The notes under the pieces are model-generated. The model made no database searches. It was not told the origin of the DNA and was given only the letters and a program-made list of their open reading frames with translations. A DNA stretch of 64,000 nucleotides, taken from assembly GCA_964513075.1 (NCBI GenBank), contig CAZELR010000001.1:62001-126000 (forward strand), written 5' to 3'. The position numbers and the translations under genes are program-made. The stretch is from DAOUBP01 sp964513075 (GTDB lineage: Bacteria; Chloroflexota; Anaerolineae; CG2-30-64-16). Each line of letters starts with the position of its first letter. Within the stretch, counting starts at the first letter, position 1. Of this stretch, positions 40,987 through 48,589 are shown piece after piece.

Positions 40987-41874
40987 GTGACCGCGGCGGA
41001 CTCGGCGGCACCGCATCACGGAGCGCGGGGCGCCCGCACGGGAAGTCTCCTGGCCATCGCTGCGATGCTGGCGTTTTCCACCGCGTCGGTGCTTGTCTTA
41101 TGGGCGGCCCCTCTCAGCGCGTTTGAAGTCACCGCGGGCCGTCTTGTTGTGGCCGCCGCAGTGATCTGGATGCTGGCCCGCCTTAATCGCCAGCCCACTT
41201 TCCCTGCGCGCGCTGATCTTCCACGTTTTGCCGGATTCGGTTTCATCACTGCCCTGCATTTCGTCAGCTATATTGCGGCCCTCAACTTCACCACCATTGC
41301 CCACACGCTGGCTATCATTTACACATCACCGATTTTTGTGACCGTCTTCTCGGCGGTGTTCCTCAAGGAACCCATCCCGCGGCGCAAGTGGCTTGGGGTG
41401 GTGGTCACCGTGATCGGGATTGCCATTCTCGCAGGCCTTGAACCGCGGCTGGACGGTCGCATGATCGTGGGCGACCTGCTGGCATTGGTGTCGGCTGTGA
41501 TGTATGCGCTTTATTCGATTGCCGGGCGCTCGCAGCGGGAGCGCTACCCTCTGTTCACGTATGCCGGCGCAGTCTATGGCCTGGCGGCGCTGTGGGCATT
41601 GCCCGCGGCCGTGCTGAGTTTCACACCAGCCGGCTATACTTCTCGATCGTTGCTGGCGCTGTTAGGGGCAGGGTTGATCCCGCTGGCCGCCGGGCACACC
41701 CTTTATAACGCGGCGTTGCGCCGAATGCACGCGACCACTGCGAATCTGATCGTTTCACAAGAAGTAACCGGCGGTGTGATTCTGGGTGCGCTGCTCTTGG
41801 CACAGATCCCGCAGGCCAATGAGGTCATCGGCGCGTTGGTGGCGTTGGTGGGGATTGCGGTGGTGTTGATATAG
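40987..41874 (+). CDS. EamA/DMT-family transporter
   Basis: 295 aa, ten membrane segments in two EamA repeats. The hinge regions TIAHTLAIIYTSPIFVTVFS and the second repeat AGHTLYNAALRRMHATTANLI are typical of drug/metabolite transporters. GTG 40987 is close behind the small membrane ORF. Substrate unknown; amino acid or metabolite export is common in the family. Confidence 0.85.
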   Translation: MTAADSAAPHHGARGARTGSLLAIAAMLAFSTASVLVLWAAPLSAFEVTAGRLVVAAAVIWMLARLNRQPTFPARADLPRFAGFGFITALHFVSYIAALNFTTIAHTLAIIYTSPIFVTVFSAVFLKEPIPRRKWLGVVVTVIGIAILAGLEPRLDGRMIVGDLLALVSAVMYALYSIAGRSQRERYPLFTYAGAVYGLAALWALPAAVLSFTPAGYTSRSLLALLGAGLIPLAAGHTLYNAALRRMHATTANLIVSQEVTGGVILGALLLAQIPQANEVIGALVALVGIAVVLI

Positions 41875-41920
41875 GGTGGCGATTAGGTTGGCAGATTGAG
41901 AAACCGGTAGGGGGAGAGCC

Positions 41921-42220
41921 GTGTCCAAAGCTGTGGATTGTCCGTATTTCTTCGGTGACTATTTCCGCGGCCGCGAAATCGAGAAATGTCGGCTGATCGA
42001 GCGCAATCGCGAGAACCGCCGCCCCTGGCGCCGGGCGTTGTGCGATTCCTGCCCTGTGCCGGGCATTCTGCGTCAGACGACCTGCAAGCACCTGGCGTTG
42101 GAGGCATCGGTGGTGCGCAAGCTGGGGCTGCTCGACCGCGTCTCGATATATGCGATCTGCACCGAGCACATCGCAGAACTTCAGGACCCGAAGCGCTGTC
42201 CGCAGTGTGAGGCGGATTAG
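41921..42220 (+). CDS. Cys-rich hypothetical protein
   Basis: 99 aa from GTG 41921, preceded by GGGGGAG. Cys residues form likely metal pairs: CPYFF, CDSC, CKHL, ICTEH and CPQC at the C-terminus. Central basic stretch (IERNRENRRPWRR). No family recognised; possibly zinc or Fe-S binding. Confidence 0.7.
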   Translation: MSKAVDCPYFFGDYFRGREIEKCRLIERNRENRRPWRRALCDSCPVPGILRQTTCKHLALEASVVRKLGLLDRVSIYAICTEHIAELQDPKRCPQCEAD

Positions 42221-42241
42221 GTGGGGCGAGGCATTCCTTCG

Positions 42242-42303
42242 TGGTTGAAGGTCGAAGGTCTAGGATTGAAGGGAGACACCCTTGAACCTTGAACCTTGAA
42301 CTT
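42242..42303. repeat. Heptamer-arm hairpin H7 (GGTTGAA / CCTTGAA)
   Basis: GGTTGAA GGTCGAA GGTCTAG GATTGAA, loop, CCTTGAA x3. It lies between two converging genes, so it may serve as a bidirectional terminator-like stem. Same unit family as H4-H6. Confidence 0.88.
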
Positions 42304-42324
42304 CATGCTGGGAATGCTTCGCCC

Positions 42325-43434
42325 CTACTCCAAATGTGCCTCCAGCGTTGCCAGCGCCGCCGGGAAATTTCGGCGGCCCAGCCCCAGCCGGAAATGGTTG
42401 CCCTCGTAGTCGAACACTTCGCCGGACACAAGCATGGCGCTGCGCTGATCCAGCAGTTCCCGACAGAGTCGTGCCGCCGGCAATGCGTCTGTGGTGCGCG
42501 GAAATGCCACCGACCCTGCTCGCGGGCGCAGCCAGTCGAAGTGGGCCGAACGCGCAGCGAAGAAGCGGTCGGCCAGCGTCAGGTTGCCGCGCACGATGCC
42601 CAGGTTGCGGCCGGCGATGCCCTCCGCCGCGCGCAACGCCATGATGCCCAGGATCTCGCTCGGCGCTGAGCAGCAGATGGTGGTGTAATCCTTCAGGCCG
42701 GCACAGCGCGCCAGCAGCTCCCGATCGCGTGTTGCCAGCCAGCCGATGCGCAAACCGGGCAACCCGAACGCCTTCGACAGGCCGCTGAGCGTCACGCCGC
42801 GCTCGTACAGGTCGCAGACAGCGGGCAGCCGCTCGGCCGGGTCATATTCCAACAGGCGATACATCTCGTCGGAGAAGAGATACGGACCGTGCTGCGCGGC
42901 GATTGCGACGATGGCGTCCAGGTCGGCGCGCGTCGGCAGGTAGCCGGTCGGATTGTGGGGGAAGTTGATCACGATGAGCCGCGTCTTGGCTGTGATCAGG
43001 GCGGCCAGTTGGTCGACGTCCAGGTTCCAGGCGCCATCCCGCACAGTCAGCGGCCAATGGACCACGCGGCAGCCCCGCGCCGCCGCTATGGCGTGCAGCG
43101 ACTGGTAGGCCGGCCACGTCACCACCACCTCATCGTCTGGCGCCAGCAGCGCATTCATCGCGATGAAGATCGCTTCCTCCGGCGCTGCAACCAGTACGCC
43201 ATCCGGTGCAATCTGCCGGTACTGGCGGGCGATCTCGTCTCGCAGCAGCGGGTGTCCCTGCGACTCGGTGTAGCCCAGGCTTAACCGCTCCCATAGGCTC
43301 AGTGCCTCAGGATCGGCCAGCGCCAGCAGCTCGTGCAGGGTCAGGCTTTCGCAATCGGACGCGCTGAGCAGGTGGCGGGCTTTGAACTCGTGCTCGGCGA
43401 AGAAACGTTCAAGCTTGAAGGCTGCGATGTCCAA
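42325..43434 (-). CDS. Class I/II PLP aminotransferase
   Basis: 369 aa, fold type I. LSLGYTESQGHPLLRDEIARQ, VINFPHNPTGYLP, YLFSDEMYRLLEYD and the PLP-Lys loop SGLSKAFGLPGLRIGW are clear. An aspartate-aminotransferase-like amino donor enzyme of uncertain substrate; similar short enzymes occur in amino-acid and secondary metabolism. Last gene of the radical-SAM/DsbA run. Confidence 0.88.
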   Translation of the reverse strand: MDIAAFKLERFFAEHEFKARHLLSASDCESLTLHELLALADPEALSLWERLSLGYTESQGHPLLRDEIARQYRQIAPDGVLVAAPEEAIFIAMNALLAPDDEVVVTWPAYQSLHAIAAARGCRVVHWPLTVRDGAWNLDVDQLAALITAKTRLIVINFPHNPTGYLPTRADLDAIVAIAAQHGPYLFSDEMYRLLEYDPAERLPAVCDLYERGVTLSGLSKAFGLPGLRIGWLATRDRELLARCAGLKDYTTICCSAPSEILGIMALRAAEGIAGRNLGIVRGNLTLADRFFAARSAHFDWLRPRAGSVAFPRTTDALPAARLCRELLDQRSAMLVSGEVFDYEGNHFRLGLGRRNFPAALATLEAHLE

Positions 43435-43455
43435 ATCTCACGCTCCGGTGTATGC

Positions 43456-43501
43456 AGAAACCCGGTTCCAGCGCAATTCTCGCGCGAGAAACCGGGTTTC
43501 T
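43456..43501. repeat. AGAAACCCGGTT palindrome, second copy
   Basis: 12-bp arms AGAAACCCGGTT and AACCGGGTTTCT between the DsbA-like and aminotransferase genes. Related to the T-box insert at 1478-1510. Confidence 0.8.
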
Positions 43502-43526
43502 ATGTTGGGTCGCGGGAAAGCCGGTG

Positions 43527-45530
43527 CTACTTCGCGGCCAGCAGCGCGTCGATCGCCTGGGCAAACTGCGCGTAGGGCTGCGCACCGACAAGCGGTGTCG
43601 GGCTCGCGGCCGCCTGATCCTTTGTCCTGCTGAGGAAGAACGACGGTGTACCGCTGACACCTCGCGTCGAACCTTCCCCTTGATCTTTTTGGATCGCAGC
43701 TTCTGTCTTGGCGTCTTTCAGGCAGGCATCATAGTTTCCGGCGTTCGCCCCGATCTCCAGCGCCTGTTTGCGGAATTGTGCTGCCGCATCCTGCGCGCTA
43801 GCCCAGGTGTTCTGATTGGCGAATAGCCAGTCGTGCATTGCCCAGAAGTACTTGACATCCTGCTGACCAGCGCAATACGCCGCAGCGGCCGCTGGGATGG
43901 CATTTGCATGCCCAAGCGAAGGAATCGGGAAGTTCCGGAAGACGTGCAGGACCTTCCCGGTTGCGATATAGGCTTCGTTCAGCAGCGGCTCCGTCTGTGT
44001 CGCATGTCGAGCGCAGAACGGGCACTGGAAATCCGTGAAGTCTTCCAGCTTGACGGCTGCCTGGGGATCCCCGCGGTAGAAGTGTCCATCGGCATCCACG
44101 CCCACCGGCAGGCTCGCCAGCCTTGCAGTCGAAATCGCCGGCGGCGGCGTAGGTGTTGGCGCCTTGGGCGCCGTCAGCTCCTTGATCGCCTGCTCGAAGG
44201 TCTCCAACGTCTGCACCCCTACAAAGGGTTTGACGCCTTCTGTCTCGCCCGTTGCGGCTCGTTTGATCAGCAGGAAGGCGGGGGTCGCGGGCACGCCGAT
44301 CTGTTGCTGTCCGAACTGCAAGGAGGTCTCTACCTCGGCCTGGACCTTTTCATCCTTCAGGCATACGTCGAAAGCGGATTGATCCAGCCCCAGGCTTTTG
44401 GCATAGGCCGACATGGCCTGATCGTCCCCTTCTTGCCACTCCGCCTGCTTTTGGTACAGCAGGGAGCGGAATTCCCAGAACTTGCCCTGGCGCGCCGCAC
44501 AGAGCGCGGCCACCCCGGCCCGCGGCGCGGTGTCCGGGAAAAGCTTGACCACCAAGCGCATCTGGTTGGTGTCGATATACTTCGACTTCAGAGTTGGTTC
44601 CACCGTGTTAGCATGCGTAGCCGCATCAGCGCTCTTGAAGTCCTCGAATGCGATCAGGATCATGCTCGCTTGAGTGGCGCCCAGGCTCGGGCTGCCGTCG
44701 TAGGTGAAACCGGGTCGCGCGGGATCGGGATCGAAGAACTCGGCCCCTTCAGGCAGCGGTGTCGGCGTAGGAGCGGGATGGACTCCGGTCTGCGCCTTCT
44801 CGATTTTATCCTTGAATTCCTCGAATGGGTAGGCCCCGCTCAGGAACCAATCGTTGATGTAGAACGCAGGCGTGCCCTGAATACCCAAGGCGGCGCCATC
44901 CATGAGATCCCGTTGGATTCGCGCCTGGGTCGCCGCGTCCGTAAGGCAGGCATCGTACTTGGCGCCATCAGCGCCGATCTCCAGCGCTTGCTTGCGGAAC
45001 TGCTCTGCAGTATCCTGGGCGCTGCTCCAGGTATTTTGATTGGCGAAAAGCCAGTCGTGCATCTTCCAAAACAGCTCCGGTCCTTGCTGGCCGGCACAGT
45101 AAGCGGCCTTTGCGGCCGGCATGGCGTTCGGGTGGATGCTCTCCAGCGGAAAATGACGGAAAACATGCAGCACCTGACCGGTGGCTACGTACGCGTCATC
45201 CAGAAGCGGACCCGTCTGCGAGGTGTGGCGGGCACAATACGGGCACTGGAAGTCCGAGTATTCGGTCAGCTTGACTGTCGCGTTGGGGTTACCGCGATAG
45301 AAGTTGCCGTCGGCGTCCACCCCGGTCGGCAGAGCCAACGCACTGCCCGCCGGCTGAGCTGGCGCGCTGGTTGCCGGTGCGCTTGTCGCGGGCGCCGCCA
45401 TCGGCGGCGTACTGGTTGAAAGTGGCGCCACGGTAGAAGGTGCGCACGCGGCTGCCACCAAAGTTAGCCCTAACAACAGCGGAAGCAGGCGCAGCCAGGT
45501 CCGGCGCCTGTTCGGTTGAGAAGGTTGCAT
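43527..45530 (-). CDS. Lipoprotein with three DsbA-like thioredoxin domains
   Basis: 667 aa. Lipobox AAAC (Cys29), Pro/Ala/Thr tether, then three thioredoxin-fold domains of the DsbA/DsbG type. Domain 1 (about 65-245) has CPYC at 96-99, domain 3 (about 475-667) has CPFC at 503-506. The central domain (about 275-445) has no CxxC in the matching place (EDFKSADAATH). Domains 1 and 3 are near copies (WLFANQNTW, FRKQALEIGA), so one arose by recent duplication. Outside-facing disulfide exchange is expected for the outer domains. AGGAGGAG precedes ATG 45530. Confidence 0.9.
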   Translation of the reverse strand: MQPSQPNRRRTWLRLLPLLLGLTLVAAACAPSTVAPLSTSTPPMAAPATSAPATSAPAQPAGSALALPTGVDADGNFYRGNPNATVKLTEYSDFQCPYCARHTSQTGPLLDDAYVATGQVLHVFRHFPLESIHPNAMPAAKAAYCAGQQGPELFWKMHDWLFANQNTWSSAQDTAEQFRKQALEIGADGAKYDACLTDAATQARIQRDLMDGAALGIQGTPAFYINDWFLSGAYPFEEFKDKIEKAQTGVHPAPTPTPLPEGAEFFDPDPARPGFTYDGSPSLGATQASMILIAFEDFKSADAATHANTVEPTLKSKYIDTNQMRLVVKLFPDTAPRAGVAALCAARQGKFWEFRSLLYQKQAEWQEGDDQAMSAYAKSLGLDQSAFDVCLKDEKVQAEVETSLQFGQQQIGVPATPAFLLIKRAATGETEGVKPFVGVQTLETFEQAIKELTAPKAPTPTPPPAISTARLASLPVGVDADGHFYRGDPQAAVKLEDFTDFQCPFCARHATQTEPLLNEAYIATGKVLHVFRNFPIPSLGHANAIPAAAAAYCAGQQDVKYFWAMHDWLFANQNTWASAQDAAAQFRKQALEIGANAGNYDACLKDAKTEAAIQKDQGEGSTRGVSGTPSFFLSRTKDQAAASPTPLVGAQPYAQFAQAIDALLAAK

Positions 45531-45541
45531 TAACTCCTCCT

Positions 45542-46720
45542 TCAGTAGATGAACTCACGAATATCGTAACGCGAGATCTGCGGCGGTTGCGCTGGATCGG
45601 GCGGCCGCAGGTGCGCCCGGATCGCGCTCTCTTGAGCGGCAGTTTCGGCGTCATTCAGCGGGCCGATCTCTTCCGCCGCAGCTAGCCGGCCATATTCCGA
45701 GCCGGGATGATCGATGAAGGGCGAAAAGTAAATGATATCACCCTTGCCTAGCGGCATCGCGTTCAACGCGGCCGCACTGTGTGCGACGTGTGCTTCCGCG
45801 AACCGCCTGCCGCCGATACCGGTCATCACGATGACACTCGCCGCAATGCCGGCGCTCTTCAACAGCCGCACTGCCTCGATCACGTCGCCAGATGTGCCCG
45901 GTTTGTGCAGCCAGCCCAAAAGCGCATCGTCGCCGGTCTCCATGCCGATGTACACGCGCCGTAAGCCGCGGCCAGCCAGCTCGCGCCATTCGGACAAGGT
46001 TTTGCGCTGCACACCGAAGGCATCGATGAACGAGTAGATGCTCGCCTGTGGCAGCACTGCCGCCTCATCGATCACATCCAGCCAGGCGTGCAGCCGGGCC
46101 ATTGGCGCCACCAGCGCGTTGGCATCGGCCAGGAACAGCGACCTGCGCAGGCTCAACGCCGGCCCGAAGAAGTCCCGAACCGCGGCAATGTGTGCGCGCA
46201 GCTCATCGGCGCCCTTGATCCTGAACGGCCGCCCCTCATAAAAGTCGCAAAAGGTGCAGCGGTTGTATGAGCAGCCCTCTGTGGCCTGGATCACCAGTGC
46301 CAGGTACTGATCGGGCGGCAAGATACTCACCGGCCGGTAAATCTCGGCAAAACACGCCGCGTCATCCAAGAGCCGCGGCCAATCCCAGCCGAGCAACACC
46401 GCGAGCCGGGTATCGCCGCTGGCCCGCGCTACCTGGTCGGCCAGGCCGTAGGCTGCGGCCAAGAATGTCTGCGCCTCGGCCGGCGTGAGCCACCGGCGCT
46501 GCCTGACGTCGTCCGGGCCCGCCCACTTGCTGAGCACCCGGTTATCCAGCCCTCGGCGGTAATTGACCCCGCCTGCGAACGCGCCGATCAACCGGCCTGC
46601 CAGGTCGAACGAGTAACTCGGCGCCTCGTCTCCCACCAGGAGGTTGATGGCCAGCGAGCGCACTCGTACCGTAACGGAACCCACGCCCGATAACAGGCAT
46701 CTGAAGACATTGGTCGTCAT
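45542..46720 (-). CDS. Radical SAM protein with CX4CX2C motif
   Basis: 392 aa. The Fe-S motif is EGCSYNRCTFCDFY, that is Cys150, 155, 158, a CX4CX2C spacing used by a COG1032-like subgroup instead of the common CX3CX2C. Later motifs GLRRVYIGMETGDD and VIVMTGIGG fit the SAM barrel. ATG 46720 (GTG 46723 also in frame). The DsbA-like lipoprotein follows at 11 nt. Substrate unknown. Confidence 0.85.
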   Translation of the reverse strand: MTTNVFRCLLSGVGSVTVRVRSLAINLLVGDEAPSYSFDLAGRLIGAFAGGVNYRRGLDNRVLSKWAGPDDVRQRRWLTPAEAQTFLAAAYGLADQVARASGDTRLAVLLGWDWPRLLDDAACFAEIYRPVSILPPDQYLALVIQATEGCSYNRCTFCDFYEGRPFRIKGADELRAHIAAVRDFFGPALSLRRSLFLADANALVAPMARLHAWLDVIDEAAVLPQASIYSFIDAFGVQRKTLSEWRELAGRGLRRVYIGMETGDDALLGWLHKPGTSGDVIEAVRLLKSAGIAASVIVMTGIGGRRFAEAHVAHSAAALNAMPLGKGDIIYFSPFIDHPGSEYGRLAAAEEIGPLNDAETAAQESAIRAHLRPPDPAQPPQISRYDIREFIY

Positions 46721-46747
46721 CACGCGGCTTTCGCAAACAATGGGCCG

Positions 46748-46776
46748 ATTATAAACGAGAACTGCCGTATTGGCTA
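46748..46776 (-). promoter_or_regulatory. Putative promoter of the radical SAM operon
   Basis: Minus-strand -10 TATAAT (46748-46753), with TAGCCA (46771-46776) 17 bp upstream as a weak -35. Confidence 0.45.
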
Positions 46777-46874
46777 GTACGATAGCTTACTGGAAGGAGA
46801 AATGATCTGCGGTGGCAGGTCGAGTGGGCGGGGCGCGCCGGTCCTTGTGACGATTTCGACCGTGTCCAAGACCA

Positions 46875-47114
46875 TCAGACCGTGGAGGCAGGGGCTTCGT
46901 GCTCCAGTCTTTCAGCCAGCCATATCTTGATCACAGATTGGCGCGTTACACCCAATCTGCGAGCCGATCGATCGAGTGACTCGATCATCCAGATCGGAAA
47001 GTCGACATTGACCTTGCGCTGCTCTAGGTTCGGCAGGCGCGCTGAAGTGAGGTCGAGCATGTCCAGGACAGACTCGGCATCGTCGAATTTCCGGTCGAAC
47101 TCAGAAGCCTTCAT
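46875..47114 (-). CDS. brnA: BrnA-type antitoxin (ribbon-helix-helix)
   Basis: 79 aa from ATG 47114. The N-terminal part is acidic and the C-terminal half carries KVNVDFPIWMIESLDRSARR and GVTRQSVIKIWLAERL, a CopG/MetJ-like DNA-binding and dimer motif. It overlaps the toxin stop by 14 nt. Binds BrnT and represses the shared promoter by family analogy. Confidence 0.85.
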   Translation of the reverse strand: MKASEFDRKFDDAESVLDMLDLTSARLPNLEQRKVNVDFPIWMIESLDRSARRLGVTRQSVIKIWLAERLEHEAPASTV

Positions 47115-47364
47115 ACAACCTCTCTTCTTCTTTGCGTGATCTTCGCACCGAGATGATGCGAACCACATCATCTCGATAGGTAATCACACCTGACCAATAC
47201 GTATCAGCGATTTTCCCAATCACGATGAACCTTGGTTCATCCTCGGTACGCGCCCTGATTTCAAGCAGCTCCGGATCCGTCCACAAGATCTGGGCCTCTT
47301 CGAAGTCGATGCCATGCTTTGCTTTGTTTGCTCGGCTCTTGTCGGGATCGTACTCGAATTTCAT
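47101..47364 (-). CDS. brnT: BrnT-type toxin (RelE-like ribonuclease)
   Basis: 87 aa with the BrnT pattern: FEYDPDKSRANKAKHGIDFEEA, RFIVIGKIADTYWSGVITYR and IISVRRSRKEEERLYE. In studied systems it cleaves RNA and stops translation. The conserved C-terminal Arg-rich strand is intact. It precedes brnA (toxin first, normal for this type). A consensus promoter overlaps the previous gene. Confidence 0.92.
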   Translation of the reverse strand: MKFEYDPDKSRANKAKHGIDFEEAQILWTDPELLEIRARTEDEPRFIVIGKIADTYWSGVITYRDDVVRIISVRRSRKEEERLYEGF

Positions 47365-47373
47365 GATATAGAA

Positions 47374-47401
47374 ATTATACTGAAATTACTATGATTGTCA
47401 A
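47374..47401 (-). promoter_or_regulatory. Promoter of brnTA
   Basis: Minus strand -35 TTGACA (47396-47401), 16-bp spacer, -10 TATAAT (47374-47379), ten nt before ATG 47364. The surrounding stretch is far more A/T-rich than the window and is the likely BrnA operator. Confidence 0.8.
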
Positions 47402-48589
47402 CTAAAACTCGCCCTGCATGCTTCCCGCGTACCCGGTCAGCTCCACATAGCCGTTGCCTTGTACGGCCTGCTCGCCCGATGTCCCCGTCACCCGCACCGC
47501 GCCTTCCCAGTAGGTGTACGACACCTGCATCTCCTGGTCGGCCAGCCAGGGCGTGACCTCCAGCCGCAGATCGGCCGCCGGCACGGTCAGCGTCCACCCC
47601 GACGGATACGCCGCGCCAGTGTGTGGACTGCGCCAGCGGCCGGTCGGCTGAATCTGAAAGTCGCCGGGCGCCAGCAGCTTTGTTGCGCCGTCGGCCGCAA
47701 TCAGCGTTCCGCTGGAGAACCCATCCACGCTGCCGTCAGCGCGTCGGAGCTGGAACATCATCAGCTCGGTGTTGTCGTCGAGCTGGATGCTGAACCAATC
47801 CCAGCCGGCCTGCTCGGCCCCTAACGCGCTGGTGCTCCACTCGTGATCCATCCAGCTCAGGCCGGCGACCCGGAAGGTCTTGCCGCGCGACGTCACCGTG
47901 CCTTCGGAGGCGATGCGCGTGCGGCTGATGTAATACGATGCATTGCCGGGCTCAGGCCCCTTGCGACTGTACCCTTGCTCCCCCTGCAACACGGGCGACT
48001 TTAAGTCGGTCAAGACGAGATCCAGCATCGTTTCGCCCGCTGCCGCTCGTAAGCGCTCAGAGCCGCCAGCCCCCCAGGCCGTGACCTCCCAGTTCTCCAA
48101 CCACACCCGATACGGCTCAGCCTGCGCGCCCGCGATGCCCGCTGCACCGCGTGCCAGCCTCTCGAACGAATCATGCTGGCCGCCGTTGACATCGGTGAGG
48201 GCGAAATGTGCCATGTACACCTGGCTGGCTCCCCACGCGGAGTCTCGTTGGGCGCGCTGGTTTGGCGGCGTCAAGGCGCGGCGAAAGAAAGTGAGCTGGA
48301 AACCGAAATGTTCGCCCGTCTCTGCGGTCAGGTTGCCCGTGTAGTACCACCACTCGGTCTGGGTGTCATCGTGCGGCCCATGATCGGCCGGAAAGACGAA
48401 CGGCCGGGGCCCATCGGCCCGCGCGAAACCGCTCACATCCGCAGGTGCGGCTTGGGCCAGCAGGCTGGAGCGCAGCGCCGCCGGCGCCTTGGGCCAGACG
48501 AGCCAGGCAAACAGGCCGGTCACCACGATACCCAGGATGCCGATCAAAATCGATCGCCGTGTCACCTTATCTCCTTGTCGTCGCCTCAC
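47402..48589 (-). CDS. AttH/CrtC-like lipocalin-domain secreted protein (COG5621)
   Basis: 395 aa. One N-terminal membrane segment (SILIGILGIVVTGLFAWLVW), then the two-part AttH fold: FPADHGPHDDTQTEWWYYTG, LSWMDHEWSTSAL and WDWFSIQLDDNTELMMFQL. These proteins are usually encoded next to LolD/FtsX-like ABC genes, as here (4-nt overlap with the permease). Function uncertain; CrtC-like hydratase activity is not shown for this group. Confidence 0.88.
   Translation of the reverse strand: MRRRQGDKVTRRSILIGILGIVVTGLFAWLVWPKAPAALRSSLLAQAAPADVSGFARADGPRPFVFPADHGPHDDTQTEWWYYTGNLTAETGEHFGFQLTFFRRALTPPNQRAQRDSAWGASQVYMAHFALTDVNGGQHDSFERLARGAAGIAGAQAEPYRVWLENWEVTAWGAGGSERLRAAAGETMLDLVLTDLKSPVLQGEQGYSRKGPEPGNASYYISRTRIASEGTVTSRGKTFRVAGLSWMDHEWSTSALGAEQAGWDWFSIQLDDNTELMMFQLRRADGSVDGFSSGTLIAADGATKLLAPGDFQIQPTGRWRSPHTGAAYPSGWTLTVPAADLRLEVTPWLADQEMQVSYTYWEGAVRVTGTSGEQAVQGNGYVELTGYAGSMQGEF

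Noticed and set aside
43833..45419. 528-aa plus-strand ORF over the triple DsbA gene
   Set aside because: Antisense shadow; the minus frame has a lipobox and CxxC motifs.
46721..46874. Additional ORF upstream of the radical SAM gene
   Set aside because: No frame longer than about 30 codons with an SD; only the promoter-like -10 was seen.
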